In this document: positions 6,797 through 15,207 of the stretch, piece by piece
Numbering within the stretch: the first letter of the stretch is position 1
How the letters are laid out: the number at the start of each line of letters is the position of its first letter
Source: a virus
Virus record (IMG/VR): IMGVR_UViG_3300009425_000071
Coordinates: 1-28,146 of that record
Strand: one strand, 5' to 3'
DNA: 28,146 bases
Position numbers and translations under genes: made by a program
The notes under the pieces: generated by a model
What the model was told of the DNA's origin: nothing
Seen by the model: only the letters and a program-made list of their open reading frames with translations
The model's database searches: none

Positions 6797-8040
6797 CGAA
6801 GTTTGCACTACTCGCTGACATTCATGAGCAACTAAGGTTTGGTAAAAGCACGAGACGACTTCGTATGGAGGCGCAGTTCGCACGATTAAAAACTGCTGAT
6901 GATGCTATCCTTCTCTACCAGTTCTTCTACCCTATACGGAAGAGTGCCGACCCAACTCAGATGATTGCTTATGAAGCAGCATTGTATTATGATGTTGTTA
7001 AGGATATATTACCTGATGAAGAGCCTTGGATGGCGTTAGCATCAGAGAGTAGTAACAGTGGGTCACGAGATTATGACTGCGGTTATGTTCGTGCTTTGCT
7101 CAATGTAGAGAAGTCCTTCACTGAAATAGCGAAGCAGTTCAATGAGAAAGAGGCACGCTTGCTTTGGCGGTGGGCTACGAAAGCGAAGCCGGTGATGTCA
7201 AAGAGAACATTCTTTGGTGTACTCGCACGCTTACATGGTTTACCCATTCATTTGTTACAGGCTAACATGAACATTACTATGATTGCTAAAATCTACAGTG
7301 CTAAGGATAGCATACTCGGATTGGAAAGGTGGTGGGAGTATGACAATGCCCCAGCACCTATGCGTTGGAAAGCGTATACAGCACTCGCCCCTCCTGAAGA
7401 GAAGCACTTTGCAGTAGTAGTCCCTGAAGGTCAAATTGTTTATGCCTACAAAGGACACTTGAGAAATAGAGCAGGTGTCAGGTTACCAACAGCGTATAAT
7501 CCTTACAAGGATGATTCGGATTCATACTATGAATTATCACTCAATGGTGAAGAAGTTACTGTACTTGACTATGTATACTGTGACTCCCCGACGCAAACAT
7601 TTCTTACTCGCTCACAGAAAAAACGACTCAGTATGAATACAGACGACCACTGGAATGACATCGTGGCTGAGTTGGATAACCCCGATGTCAGATGTGTACG
7701 CCTTATCAAATCTTCACAGGAGTTCAAGCCTGATGCTATCGGTGGGTATGTGATACATGCTGACCGAACCAAAGTATTCCTTAGAGCAGAGGCTACACAG
7801 ACGAAGGGTATAGTGGGACTGAATGCTATTGATGGAGTAGATGAGTTCATACGAGTAGCAAATACCACAGAGACTATGCAGAAGATTCCTGATGAATCAT
7901 GTGTAGTCGTAGAGGTAGCAGCAGTGCGAGTAAGTGCCAAAGGGCAACTCATTAACTTCACAGTCGTTGGTGTAAGAGAGGACTTGGGCATAAGTGATGT
8001 CACACAATTCACAGAATTAGTAGAGAGGGGGATGGTATAA
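6793..8040 (+). CDS. Divergent, possibly inactive ATP-dependent DNA ligase-like protein
   Basis: Encodes 415 residues. The order of segments follows archaeal DNA ligases. A helical N-terminal DNA-binding-like region spans about 100-180. A nucleotidyltransferase-like region spans about 185-330. An OB-like C-terminus spans about 330-410 and ends in VVVEV...FTVVGVREDLGISDV, like the ligase signature VEV...F.R.REDK. Key catalytic motifs look altered. Motif I (E-x-K-x-D-G-x-R) would align with EEKHFAV at 202-208, keeping K but losing DG and R. Motif III aligns with VLDYVYCD (257-264). Motif IV (EG-VK) would be GGYVIH (317-322). If the alignment is right, the fold is kept without normal adenylation. 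The alignment is by eye; other families are possible. Neighbours are the TFB-like gene and an orphan. Confidence 0.45.
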   Translation: MTKFALLADIHEQLRFGKSTRRLRMEAQFARLKTADDAILLYQFFYPIRKSADPTQMIAYEAALYYDVVKDILPDEEPWMALASESSNSGSRDYDCGYVRALLNVEKSFTEIAKQFNEKEARLLWRWATKAKPVMSKRTFFGVLARLHGLPIHLLQANMNITMIAKIYSAKDSILGLERWWEYDNAPAPMRWKAYTALAPPEEKHFAVVVPEGQIVYAYKGHLRNRAGVRLPTAYNPYKDDSDSYYELSLNGEEVTVLDYVYCDSPTQTFLTRSQKKRLSMNTDDHWNDIVAELDNPDVRCVRLIKSSQEFKPDAIGGYVIHADRTKVFLRAEATQTKGIVGLNAIDGVDEFIRVANTTETMQKIPDESCVVVEVAAVRVSAKGQLINFTVVGVREDLGISDVTQFTELVERGMV

Positions 8041-8471
8041 TGCATATAGATGATAGAACAACTTTAGGAATAGGTATAGGTTACATATTAGGGAAACTCA
8101 AGTTCAATACTTATGTGAGTAAAGACTCACAGGCAAAGGTAGGTTACAGGGTTAGACGCTCTATCGCATGGAGTAACGGCGAGCCAGCAATACACATGAC
8201 TGGTTATCTTCAATCAGTATTAGATATAGGCGGCTTAGACTACTCAAGTGCTTGGGAAAGTAAAGAGCACTTAGATAGATTTAGATTACTCATAGATAGA
8301 CTTGATAGAGAATACAAAATTGTAAATGCATTTTCAGATGCAGTGGGCTTCCACATGTTTATGTGGACATACGATAATCCCCCACCTTCGGATTACGAGT
8401 TGTTTGCGAGTTGGGCTAAGGAATACGATTACGAACACCATAGTATCAAAGAAGAAGAATCAATGAACTGA
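8040..8471 (+). CDS. Hypothetical protein, faintly LAGLIDADG-like
   Basis: Encodes 143 residues; the start shares a base with the preceding stop (TAATG). The N-terminus (LGIGIGYILGKLKF) followed by GYRVRRSIAW and a helix-strand alternation recalls the layout of one LAGLIDADG repeat. The acidic metal-binding residue of that motif is absent, so an active homing endonuclease is unlikely. The similarity is weak and I give no function. It is the last gene before promoter copy 4. Confidence 0.6.
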   Translation: MHIDDRTTLGIGIGYILGKLKFNTYVSKDSQAKVGYRVRRSIAWSNGEPAIHMTGYLQSVLDIGGLDYSSAWESKEHLDRFRLLIDRLDREYKIVNAFSDAVGFHMFMWTYDNPPPSDYELFASWAKEYDYEHHSIKEEESMN

Positions 8472-8474
8472 GTT

Positions 8475-8499
8475 AGTTGATATATAAAGCAGTAGTAAA
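8475..8499 (+). promoter_or_regulatory. Viral promoter element, copy 4
   Basis: TTGATATATAAAGCAGTAGT followed by AAAG. TATAAAG starts at 8483, 26 nt before the ATG at 8509. As with copy 2 there is no ribosome binding site in between, so the clamp-loader mRNA is probably leaderless. Confidence 0.8.
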
Positions 8500-8508
8500 G
8501 TGAGAGTC

Positions 8509-9423
8509 ATGGAGAACAGCACTGAACCACTGGTACTGGAGGACATAGCAGGGCAACCTGCCTTTGTCTCAGATGCTATGGGGTGGCGGAAAACTGGTAA
8601 GTGGCCTCGTGCTGTTCTCCTCCATGGTCCAGCGGGTACTGGTAAGACAACTGCTTCTAAAGTTCTCCTTCGTGAAATGATGGGCGACTACTATGACCCC
8701 ATGAATTACATTATCATCAATGCATCTGACGATAGAGGTATTGATTTCATTCGTAACGAACTCAAGATATGGAGTAGTATCAAACCTGTGGGTACTGACC
8801 GTAGAGGCATCGTGGCTGATGAGGCTGATGGTCTTACTACTGCTGCACAGGATGCACTCAAGGCTATTGTTGAGGACAATGCTGAGAACACATTTTACAT
8901 ATTCACTGCTAACGACTTGAGCAAGATTCGCCCTGCTATCCAAAGCAGGTGTCTTGTGTATGAGTTCAAGCCTATCAGTCCCGAAGATGGGGCTAAGAGA
9001 CTCAAGACTATTTGGCCTGAGTCAGATTGGGATGCGTCATTCATGAAACTTATGAAGCACACTGGTGGTGACCTGCGTAGTGCTATTGCTATCGTTCATA
9101 ACCACTCCAACGAAGAGTCATTGTTAGCGACTCTATCCGATGGGGGTAACCCATCACAGGCTGTACTCGCTGCTATTAGTGGTGAGTATGGTAACATGCG
9201 AAAGCAATTCTATTCAATGCTTGACAGAGGTTTACCACTAACCTTCATCATGAGAACATTCCATGAGAACTTAACCGAGTTCTTTGAGATGGATGAAGAT
9301 ACAACATGGACAGTCATGAGTGTGCTGGGTGAGATGATACCCCACATGTATGAGTGGCCTATCGGTTCCTATTCCTTTGTTGATTGCCTTGTGGCAAGAC
9401 TACGAAAGGAGGTGAAATCTTGA
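8509..9423 (+). CDS. Clamp loader small subunit-like AAA+ ATPase (RFC-S-like)
   Basis: Encodes 304 residues from ATG 8509, 26 nt after the TATA box; GTG 8500 in frame is an alternative. It is an AAA+ ATPase with Walker A GPAGTGKT (about 40-47), Walker B VADEAD (about 102-107), sensor 1 (IFTAND, about 131-136) and the RFC-box SRC arginine-finger motif (QSRC, about 145-148). A helical C-terminal collar follows. RFC small subunits load PCNA at primer ends. The length is close to cellular RfcS (about 320). No large subunit is seen here, so it may form a homomeric loader or work with the host RfcL; that is inference. It opens the replication operon that also holds the clamp and polymerase, and it ends with overlap into the next gene. 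Confidence 0.9.
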   Translation: MENSTEPLVLEDIAGQPAFVSDAMGWRKTGKWPRAVLLHGPAGTGKTTASKVLLREMMGDYYDPMNYIIINASDDRGIDFIRNELKIWSSIKPVGTDRRGIVADEADGLTTAAQDALKAIVEDNAENTFYIFTANDLSKIRPAIQSRCLVYEFKPISPEDGAKRLKTIWPESDWDASFMKLMKHTGGDLRSAIAIVHNHSNEESLLATLSDGGNPSQAVLAAISGEYGNMRKQFYSMLDRGLPLTFIMRTFHENLTEFFEMDEDTTWTVMSVLGEMIPHMYEWPIGSYSFVDCLVARLRKEVKS

Positions 9424-10745
9424 CAGATGAATACGATGAAACACACGAAAAAGAAACTGGCGAAGAGGCAACCGCAGGTGTACTACCTGATGGTGTCATA
9501 GAGAGACTAACGCAATATGCGAGTCGCACAAAACAAGAATTGAAAGATGTGGTTGCACAGTACCTGAAGCAAATTGCTAAGGAACACCAATGTACAAACC
9601 CAACAGAAGAAGATGAGGACTTACTCATTGATTGGGCTGAACAGATGTTCATTGATACTCGTAACGCTGGTAGCGGTGGTTCAGTTATGGCTGGCTCTGT
9701 TGCCTTTGTCGGACATTTCGTTGGAGTAGATGAGAAGAGGCGTGACCGCCGAGCCAACCTTGTTGCTCGTGCAAAGCGTGACTTCACACTCGACCCTAAT
9801 GCTGCTATCAGTAGTGGTATGGTTGGGCACTACACCAAGGAAAGTGGTTACTGGAAACTGGGTGACACTGTAACAGAAACACTCGCCGATGAGATTCCTG
9901 AACATTCATTCGTTGCTGATGGTGAGCGCATTTGTTTGCTCGCCAAGAGTGGCAGACCAAAGGGTATGAGCATGATGGGTCGCAACTACAACTTCTTGGG
10001 AGCAGCAGAATCTGACTTCACCAATGACGGTGCTATTCAACTATGGCGTTTGGACATGCAAGGCGAAGATGCCGATGCAGAAATACTCATTGGTGAACCA
10101 TGTCGTATCATGGCACGACCTCCGGGTGAGAATGCTAAGGCTGACTGGAAAGATGTTTTGAATACAAGCATGGGTATGTCTAAGACGATTGAGTACACTG
10201 ACGACTTTGTAAATGATGCTCATAAGCCTCTACTCCAACCGTTCAAGTTTTGGACTGACATAGAGACACACTCTCACTTCGTTCCTCTTGAGGACTTGGC
10301 TGATGCGTTTGAGGCTGGTAGCCGAACCTTCACTATCAACGGTGAGCAGGGTCGCAGTGGCCCGATTGTCCTTACCAAAGGAACCGTCAATCGTATGTCT
10401 ACTGAATCTCGTGAGAACCAATACGACGAAGATAAGCGTGGTTACTCAATCACTCTAACTTCGACTGCCCTTCAAAGCCAACATGGTAAGAAGGATTCAG
10501 CAGATGTTATGGGTTGGGTCAGTAGTGCTTGTCACGACCTAACAAATCCATTCAGTGCTCGTACTGATGATGAACTCATCCCTTATGCAGAACGCTCCAC
10601 AGTATTAGTCTGTGGTCGTATTTCTGTAAAGCGTAAGGATGGGATTGAGATTCCGAGCATCAAGGTAATGGGTGTCTTTGCAGACTCACGCCGTATTCGC
10701 CGCCGACAAACTGGTGGAGATACTGGAGAGGGACAATTTAACTGA
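9420..10745 (+). CDS. Putative OB-fold ssDNA-binding (RPA-like) protein
   Basis: Encodes 441 residues from a TTG start (TTGA overlap with the preceding stop), supported by a near-perfect AAAGGAGGTGA. A helical acidic N-terminus (1-75) is followed by long beta-rich regions. The last about 30 residues (VLVCGRISVKRKDGIEIPSIKVMGVFADSRR) look like the closing strands of an OB fold. No Walker or nuclease motifs are present. Its place between a clamp loader and a RecA-like ATPase, plus the beta-rich make-up, suggests an ssDNA-binding protein. No CxxC zinc finger typical of some archaeal RPAs is visible, and the assignment is tentative. Confidence 0.45.
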   Translation: MTDEYDETHEKETGEEATAGVLPDGVIERLTQYASRTKQELKDVVAQYLKQIAKEHQCTNPTEEDEDLLIDWAEQMFIDTRNAGSGGSVMAGSVAFVGHFVGVDEKRRDRRANLVARAKRDFTLDPNAAISSGMVGHYTKESGYWKLGDTVTETLADEIPEHSFVADGERICLLAKSGRPKGMSMMGRNYNFLGAAESDFTNDGAIQLWRLDMQGEDADAEILIGEPCRIMARPPGENAKADWKDVLNTSMGMSKTIEYTDDFVNDAHKPLLQPFKFWTDIETHSHFVPLEDLADAFEAGSRTFTINGEQGRSGPIVLTKGTVNRMSTESRENQYDEDKRGYSITLTSTALQSQHGKKDSADVMGWVSSACHDLTNPFSARTDDELIPYAERSTVLVCGRISVKRKDGIEIPSIKVMGVFADSRRIRRRQTGGDTGEGQFN

Positions 10746-10756
10746 GGTGATTTATG

Positions 10757-11758
10757 ATGGCAGGTTTTGGAAAGACAAAAGAAGCAGACGCAGAAGTAAA
10801 GGCGGAGAAAGAACTGTTGGCAACACCAGCGGTCAAGCGTACAAACGACGACCCCTTCGCTGATTTACGAAAGGAACTCGACTTGATGGACAACGCACCA
10901 CAGACTCACTTGTTTATGGGTATTGCAGGGCATGACAACACTGGTAAGACGGCGATTGTTACCGATGCATTCGCTCGTTGGCTGGCTATGCCTGAGCGAA
11001 CTGAACAAGAGAAGGAGATGCAGTTATGGATTATGGACTTTGAAGGTGGCGGTGCTGCTAACAAGTCAGCATTCCATCGTGACAATGATAACATTAAATG
11101 TTTTGAGCCATGGGTCATGATGAAGAATGACACCACAGCATACAACTATCCCGAGACACATCTTCGTGTAATGAGTCTAACACAGTTCGCTAACGACATC
11201 GCTAAGAAACAGCGTGACCCTGAATACGATGGGCCACGACTGTGGGGATTCCATGTTACTGGTGTTGATTTGTGGGACAGCGTGTGCATCAACTGTATGC
11301 GTATCGTAGACTTGAACATCGCTAAGGATGGAATTGAGGCTGCTGACTGGAACAAGAAGGTAGGGCATCAGTGGGACTGGGCGATTCGTAAGACTCGTTT
11401 CCATCAACTCACAGGGCTTTGCCGGGGGCTTGTCAAGTCGGGAGTGCGTGTCTTTTGGGAGACTCACTTGCGACTCACTAACTACTCTTGGGGTAAGAAT
11501 GAAGAAGGTTCATCTACTTGGCGACCTGATTGGGAGAAGGCAAGTAACAACTTTGTCTATCAAATCTTAATCTGTGAGCGTACTGATATTCTTGATGATG
11601 ATACAGGTGAAGTTGTAAAGTCCGAATACACTGTTCGATTTGACAAGAGTAAAACCAATGCTCGTCTACAAGGACAGAAAAGAACCACACTCGTCACCGA
11701 GACAGGTAAAGAGCCACAATGGTATGGTCTACCTGAACTCTATGACGGGACACTTTGA
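10757..11758 (+). CDS. RecA/Sak4-like P-loop ATPase (recombination)
   Basis: Encodes 333 residues from ATG 10757 (GAGGTGA 6 bases upstream; ATG 10754 is an alternative). Walker A is GHDNTGKT (about 58-65). A beta strand ending in Asp (WGFHVTGVDLWDS) is the likely Walker B. EGGG after a strand (IMDFEGGG) resembles the RecA-type catalytic Glu position. The N-terminal 45 residues are charged and disordered. Single-domain RecA-like ATPases of tailed viruses, such as Sak4, promote annealing and recombination with an SSB. The neighbouring putative ssDNA-binding protein fits this. It lacks the HhH N-domain of cellular RadA, so I do not call it RadA. It is the last gene before a 114-base gap. Confidence 0.65.
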   Translation: MAGFGKTKEADAEVKAEKELLATPAVKRTNDDPFADLRKELDLMDNAPQTHLFMGIAGHDNTGKTAIVTDAFARWLAMPERTEQEKEMQLWIMDFEGGGAANKSAFHRDNDNIKCFEPWVMMKNDTTAYNYPETHLRVMSLTQFANDIAKKQRDPEYDGPRLWGFHVTGVDLWDSVCINCMRIVDLNIAKDGIEAADWNKKVGHQWDWAIRKTRFHQLTGLCRGLVKSGVRVFWETHLRLTNYSWGKNEEGSSTWRPDWEKASNNFVYQILICERTDILDDDTGEVVKSEYTVRFDKSKTNARLQGQKRTTLVTETGKEPQWYGLPELYDGTL

Positions 11759-11872
11759 TTCACACATGGGGGTTTCTGTAGGATAAAAAACCGGGCACTT
11801 TCTCAACTCTCAGCGAAGGGGTTTCATCATACTCCCTCTTCCGGTTTCCCCCTCCTACTCTAAGGTGATACT
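11759..11872 (+). other. Non-coding gap with pyrimidine-rich tract
   Basis: No gene is seen. The gap holds GGATAAAAAACC (11781-11792), which could be a weak TATA-like element. It also holds a long pyrimidine-rich stretch (about 11827-11861) and 7-base inverted arms AAACCGG (11788-11794) and CCGGTTT (11841-11847) 46 bases apart. Pyrimidine/T-rich tracts are compatible with archaeal termination. It lacks the promoter family seen elsewhere. It ends with GGTGATACT before the ATG at 11873. Confidence 0.4.
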
Positions 11873-12004
11873 ATGACTAAACATATTAACAGAAGCAAAG
11901 CCATAGTGGGTGGTAAACTATTCCCTAAAGGTATATTCAGGGTTGTTTCAAGCGACGAGGAATTAAAGAAGGAATTAAAGAAGGCATTAACTGAAGAAGA
12001 GTGA
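11873..12004 (+). CDS. Short basic hypothetical protein (43 aa)
   Basis: Encodes 43 residues with a strong GGTGA site before the ATG; the same GGTGATACT/GTGATACT leader recurs before the next gene. An N-terminal basic part (TKHINRSKAIVGGKLFPKG) is followed by a strand and a helix with two ELKK repeats (GAATTAAAGAAG repeated in DNA). No family is recognised. It lies directly before the sliding clamp gene, 4 bases apart. Confidence 0.5.
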   Translation: MTKHINRSKAIVGGKLFPKGIFRVVSSDEELKKELKKALTEEE

Positions 12005-12008
12005 TACT

Positions 12009-12776
12009 ATGACAAAAATTAACATTAACAGAAAACAACTACTCAGTTTCCTGAGTGACTTCGGTAAGAACGCTGAGGACTTGCACATCAAGTTCACAGT
12101 AGAAGATGATGTAAATTGGATGCAAACAACTGTTGCATTCATCTCGCACTATCTCAAGAAGAAGCAAAAGGTGCAGGGCGAAGTAATTGAAACTGGCTCT
12201 CTTGACATCAGTGAACTGGTGAAGGTTCGTCAGTTCTTGAAAGCAGGTAAGGCTGATACTGTTAGGGTAGTTCAACTCGGCTCGGCTAAGACTCTTTCAA
12301 TAACTTGTGGTGGTTCAAAGGTTACAATGCCTACGAGTTCTACAACGGTCAGTCATTCAAAAGCAGTGTTGTTTAATAAACTGATAGACGCTGCTGTAGA
12401 ATCTAAGTGGACTAAGTTTCACGACTGCAACCTTACTGTGTCAGGAGTTATTACTCTCGATGAACTCACGACTGTATCTAAGATGAGAGGCATACTAAAC
12501 AGTAGTCCAGTATTCAAAGTAACAGCGCACGCAAGTGAGAATGAGTTCCTCATCTCTTCAGGTAAGAGGCATGAAACTAAGTTGTTTACCACACTTGAAC
12601 TACGAGATTCTACTGGCCCTGCTGAGGGAAGTGTAGTCTCAACCTTCGGCCCTTGGTTAATGGATAACATAGCACTGCTCGGTAACGGTGATGCTACTAT
12701 ACACATGGGTGAAGGTACAATTCTCGCTATTGAAAAAGAAGATGATTTACTTGTGATTGTAGACCAAAGGGTGTGA
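12009..12776 (+). CDS. PCNA-like sliding clamp, divergent
   Basis: Encodes 255 residues, close to PCNA (about 245-250). The overall pattern is two similar beta/alpha halves. The last about 45 residues match the PCNA C-terminal layout: a helix with a hydrophobic face (GPWLMDNIALLG), strands (DATIHMGEGTILAIEKEDD) and a final strand ending in VDQRV, where cellular PCNA has the APR(I/V) end. PCNA rings tether polymerase and other enzymes to DNA through PIP boxes. The N-terminal half is very divergent. It is placed between the recombination ATPase and PolB, downstream of the clamp loader, which strongly supports the call. Confidence 0.7.
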   Translation: MTKININRKQLLSFLSDFGKNAEDLHIKFTVEDDVNWMQTTVAFISHYLKKKQKVQGEVIETGSLDISELVKVRQFLKAGKADTVRVVQLGSAKTLSITCGGSKVTMPTSSTTVSHSKAVLFNKLIDAAVESKWTKFHDCNLTVSGVITLDELTTVSKMRGILNSSPVFKVTAHASENEFLISSGKRHETKLFTTLELRDSTGPAEGSVVSTFGPWLMDNIALLGNGDATIHMGEGTILAIEKEDDLLVIVDQRV

Positions 12777-12780
12777 TGAT

Positions 12781-15195
12781 ATGATTGTAGATTGGTATTA
12801 CCCAACGGAGTCTGATAACTTCACTGCTCCTTGGTTGTATCTTCGCACTCGTGATAAGAACGGGACACTGCAAGAGGAACACATCAGCCCTTATGATGAG
12901 AAGTATGTAAAGCCGCATTGTTGGATTCCTGTTGATACACCCGATTGGAAAATCAATCGTATGTTTGCTCGCCATGCCAGTGCAACTTTGCACAGAGACA
13001 TTCGTTCTACTGGTATTGATAAGAAGGCGTTGATGAAGGTTGAGGTAGATAGACCTACAGACTTGTGGGACATCAAGGATGAAATGGAGACTTATGAAGC
13101 AGACTTGAATTACTTAGACCAAGTATTACTACAACTCTATCCCAAGAAACTACCTGAGTTCAAACCTCGTAAGTGGTATTTTGATTTGGAGTGGGACACT
13201 AAGAACGACTCTACTACTGTGATGGCTGTAGTGGATAGTGACCTTGAGACCCCTGTAGTGTTTGCATGGGCTGACGAGACAACCAACTGTCCTTATGATG
13301 ATGCTCACTTGAATGATAATTTAGCAGTTCACAGAGATGTTCGTGACGAGACATACAAGTTGAATCTATACTCAAGTGAAGAAGCCATGCACGATGGCTT
13401 CCTTAATTTCTTAGAGGAGCGTAACCCTGACATACTCATAGCCCACGCTATAATGTGGGCTGACCTACCACACTTGATGCGTAGGCTTCGTAACCCTGAT
13501 GCACTCTCACCACTCGGACAAGTTATCAGACCCTTCAAAGGTAAAGACTCCTACAAGACTACACAACAACCTATCAAGGGTAGACTATGCTGGGACTCTG
13601 CTGGTGATTGGAAATCAGGTAGCGGGTTTGAGACGATATGGCAGAAGTCAGGTCGTGGACAACTACCTAACCGTAAGTTGAATACCATAGCGGAGTCACT
13701 TGGTCTCGGTAGTAAACTCACTGAAGAGATAGAAGGTATGACTGTCCACAATGGATGGCGTGAATACTGGAGTGACTTCGTGGATTACTGTCTACTTGAT
13801 ACTACTCTACTCCGTGACATAGATAAGAAGTTACACGCTACTGATTTCTTCGTTGCTACACAACAGTTGTGTGGTGTCTCTTGGGCAAGCACTCACAAGG
13901 TTACCCGATACTTCAGAGGGATGATTGGTAGAAGGACTCAACTGAAAGCGAGAAGTGCTCGTAATGTTATGCGAGATATTCTCACTGCTGCTCACATTCC
14001 TAACCCCATACCGGGTAGACATGAGGGTGTAGCCATTCTGGACTATGCATCTCTCTATCCTAACATTATTCTCTCCGATAACCTCTCTTACGAGACAAAG
14101 CGATTAGCCCCTACTGAAACGACAAAGACATTGGGGGATGGCTCTCACTGGTGTCAGAAAGAGAAGGGCTTACTCCCCTCTGTAGTGGAGGAGATGTTGG
14201 TCTTGCGTGCTGAATACAAACGCTTGATGGCTGAGGCCACAGACCCTGATGAGAGGTTGGGGTATGACATGATGCAGACCGCAGTAAAGGTACTTGTCAA
14301 TGCTTTGTATGGTATGACGGGGATGAAGATGTTGCAGGGTATGTGGGTAGACAATGACATCGCTGCTGCTATTACACACCGAGGTCGTGAATGTATTCAT
14401 CACTTACTTCAGGAAAGTGAAGAGCAGGGATTCAAGTCACTGTATGGTCACACTGATTCAGCCTTCATACAAGTTCCCTTTGATAAAGCAGAATCGCTTG
14501 CAGAGCATCTCACTAAGACTGCTAAGGAGAAGTTGAATCTACCTACAATGGATGTTGAACTCGAAGCATACTTTGACTACTGGACCACTGCTCCAGTGAA
14601 GAACCGTTACTTCGGTATCAAGGTGTGGCCTGAGAAGAACAAGGGTGAGATGAAGATTGCTGGGTATGAAATCAAATCATCCAGTTCTGCACGCATCACA
14701 AAACAGATTCAAGACAAAGCCATGCAGTTGATTGCTACTGGTGCAGATGAAACTACAGTCACTGATGTGCTAAGAGAGGTGAGTCTATCTGTACGGAACG
14801 GAGATATACCTATTGAGGATGTATCTTGTTCCTCACGACTAACTAAACCACTCAAAGAATATGACAAACCTACTCCAGCAGCAAGGGCTGCTATGTATTA
14901 CAACGAACATGTGGCTGAAACACCTGAGCAAAAATGGGGACAAGGTGACAGTGTAGCATGGACTTATGTGAAGGGATTCAAAGATGGCATCCCTGACTAT
15001 TACACTCTCAAGGGTGAGCGAACTAAGGTAACTTACATCGCTTATCGGGATAAGGCTGAGTTGAGTAACTATGCCATTGACTGGGACAAGGTTCTCAGCG
15101 TGATGGTCAAATCTAAACTCATGCGTATCTATGAGAGTTTGGACTGGGGCTTGAGTGCCGCCGCTGGTGACACTATGCCCAAATCCTATATCTAA
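12781..15195 (+). CDS. polB: Family B DNA polymerase with 3'-5' exonuclease domain
   Basis: Encodes 804 residues. Exo I is FDLEWDT (134-140; D135, E137), Exo II has D228 in MWADLPHL, and Exo III is DYCLLD (Y336, D340). Polymerase motif A is DYASLYPNII (421-430), motif B is KVLVNALYG (503-511), and motif C is YGHTDS (555-560). The KxRY motif is KNRYFG (607-612). All domains of a replicative PolB are present and proofreading should work. Motif C reads HTD in place of the usual DTD. Exo II lacks the usual Asn (AHAIMWAD). The protein has no PIP box at its own C-terminus, but an in-frame small ORF 12 bases downstream carries one. The gene follows the clamp by 4 bases. Confidence 0.95.
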   Translation: MIVDWYYPTESDNFTAPWLYLRTRDKNGTLQEEHISPYDEKYVKPHCWIPVDTPDWKINRMFARHASATLHRDIRSTGIDKKALMKVEVDRPTDLWDIKDEMETYEADLNYLDQVLLQLYPKKLPEFKPRKWYFDLEWDTKNDSTTVMAVVDSDLETPVVFAWADETTNCPYDDAHLNDNLAVHRDVRDETYKLNLYSSEEAMHDGFLNFLEERNPDILIAHAIMWADLPHLMRRLRNPDALSPLGQVIRPFKGKDSYKTTQQPIKGRLCWDSAGDWKSGSGFETIWQKSGRGQLPNRKLNTIAESLGLGSKLTEEIEGMTVHNGWREYWSDFVDYCLLDTTLLRDIDKKLHATDFFVATQQLCGVSWASTHKVTRYFRGMIGRRTQLKARSARNVMRDILTAAHIPNPIPGRHEGVAILDYASLYPNIILSDNLSYETKRLAPTETTKTLGDGSHWCQKEKGLLPSVVEEMLVLRAEYKRLMAEATDPDERLGYDMMQTAVKVLVNALYGMTGMKMLQGMWVDNDIAAAITHRGRECIHHLLQESEEQGFKSLYGHTDSAFIQVPFDKAESLAEHLTKTAKEKLNLPTMDVELEAYFDYWTTAPVKNRYFGIKVWPEKNKGEMKIAGYEIKSSSSARITKQIQDKAMQLIATGADETTVTDVLREVSLSVRNGDIPIEDVSCSSRLTKPLKEYDKPTPAARAAMYYNEHVAETPEQKWGQGDSVAWTYVKGFKDGIPDYYTLKGERTKVTYIAYRDKAELSNYAIDWDKVLSVMVKSKLMRIYESLDWGLSAAAGDTMPKSYI

Positions 15196-15207
15196 CGAGG
15201 TGATGAA

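Noticed and set aside
7569-8045. Minus-strand open frame of 158 codons opposite the ligase-like gene
   Set aside because: Ser/Thr-rich shadow product; plus-strand gene has overlaps and a ribosome-binding pattern that fit the operon.
11788-11847. Inverted arms AAACCGG/CCGGTTT as a hairpin terminator
   Set aside because: Arms are only 7 bases with a 46-base loop; too weak to call a terminator, so reported only inside the gap description.
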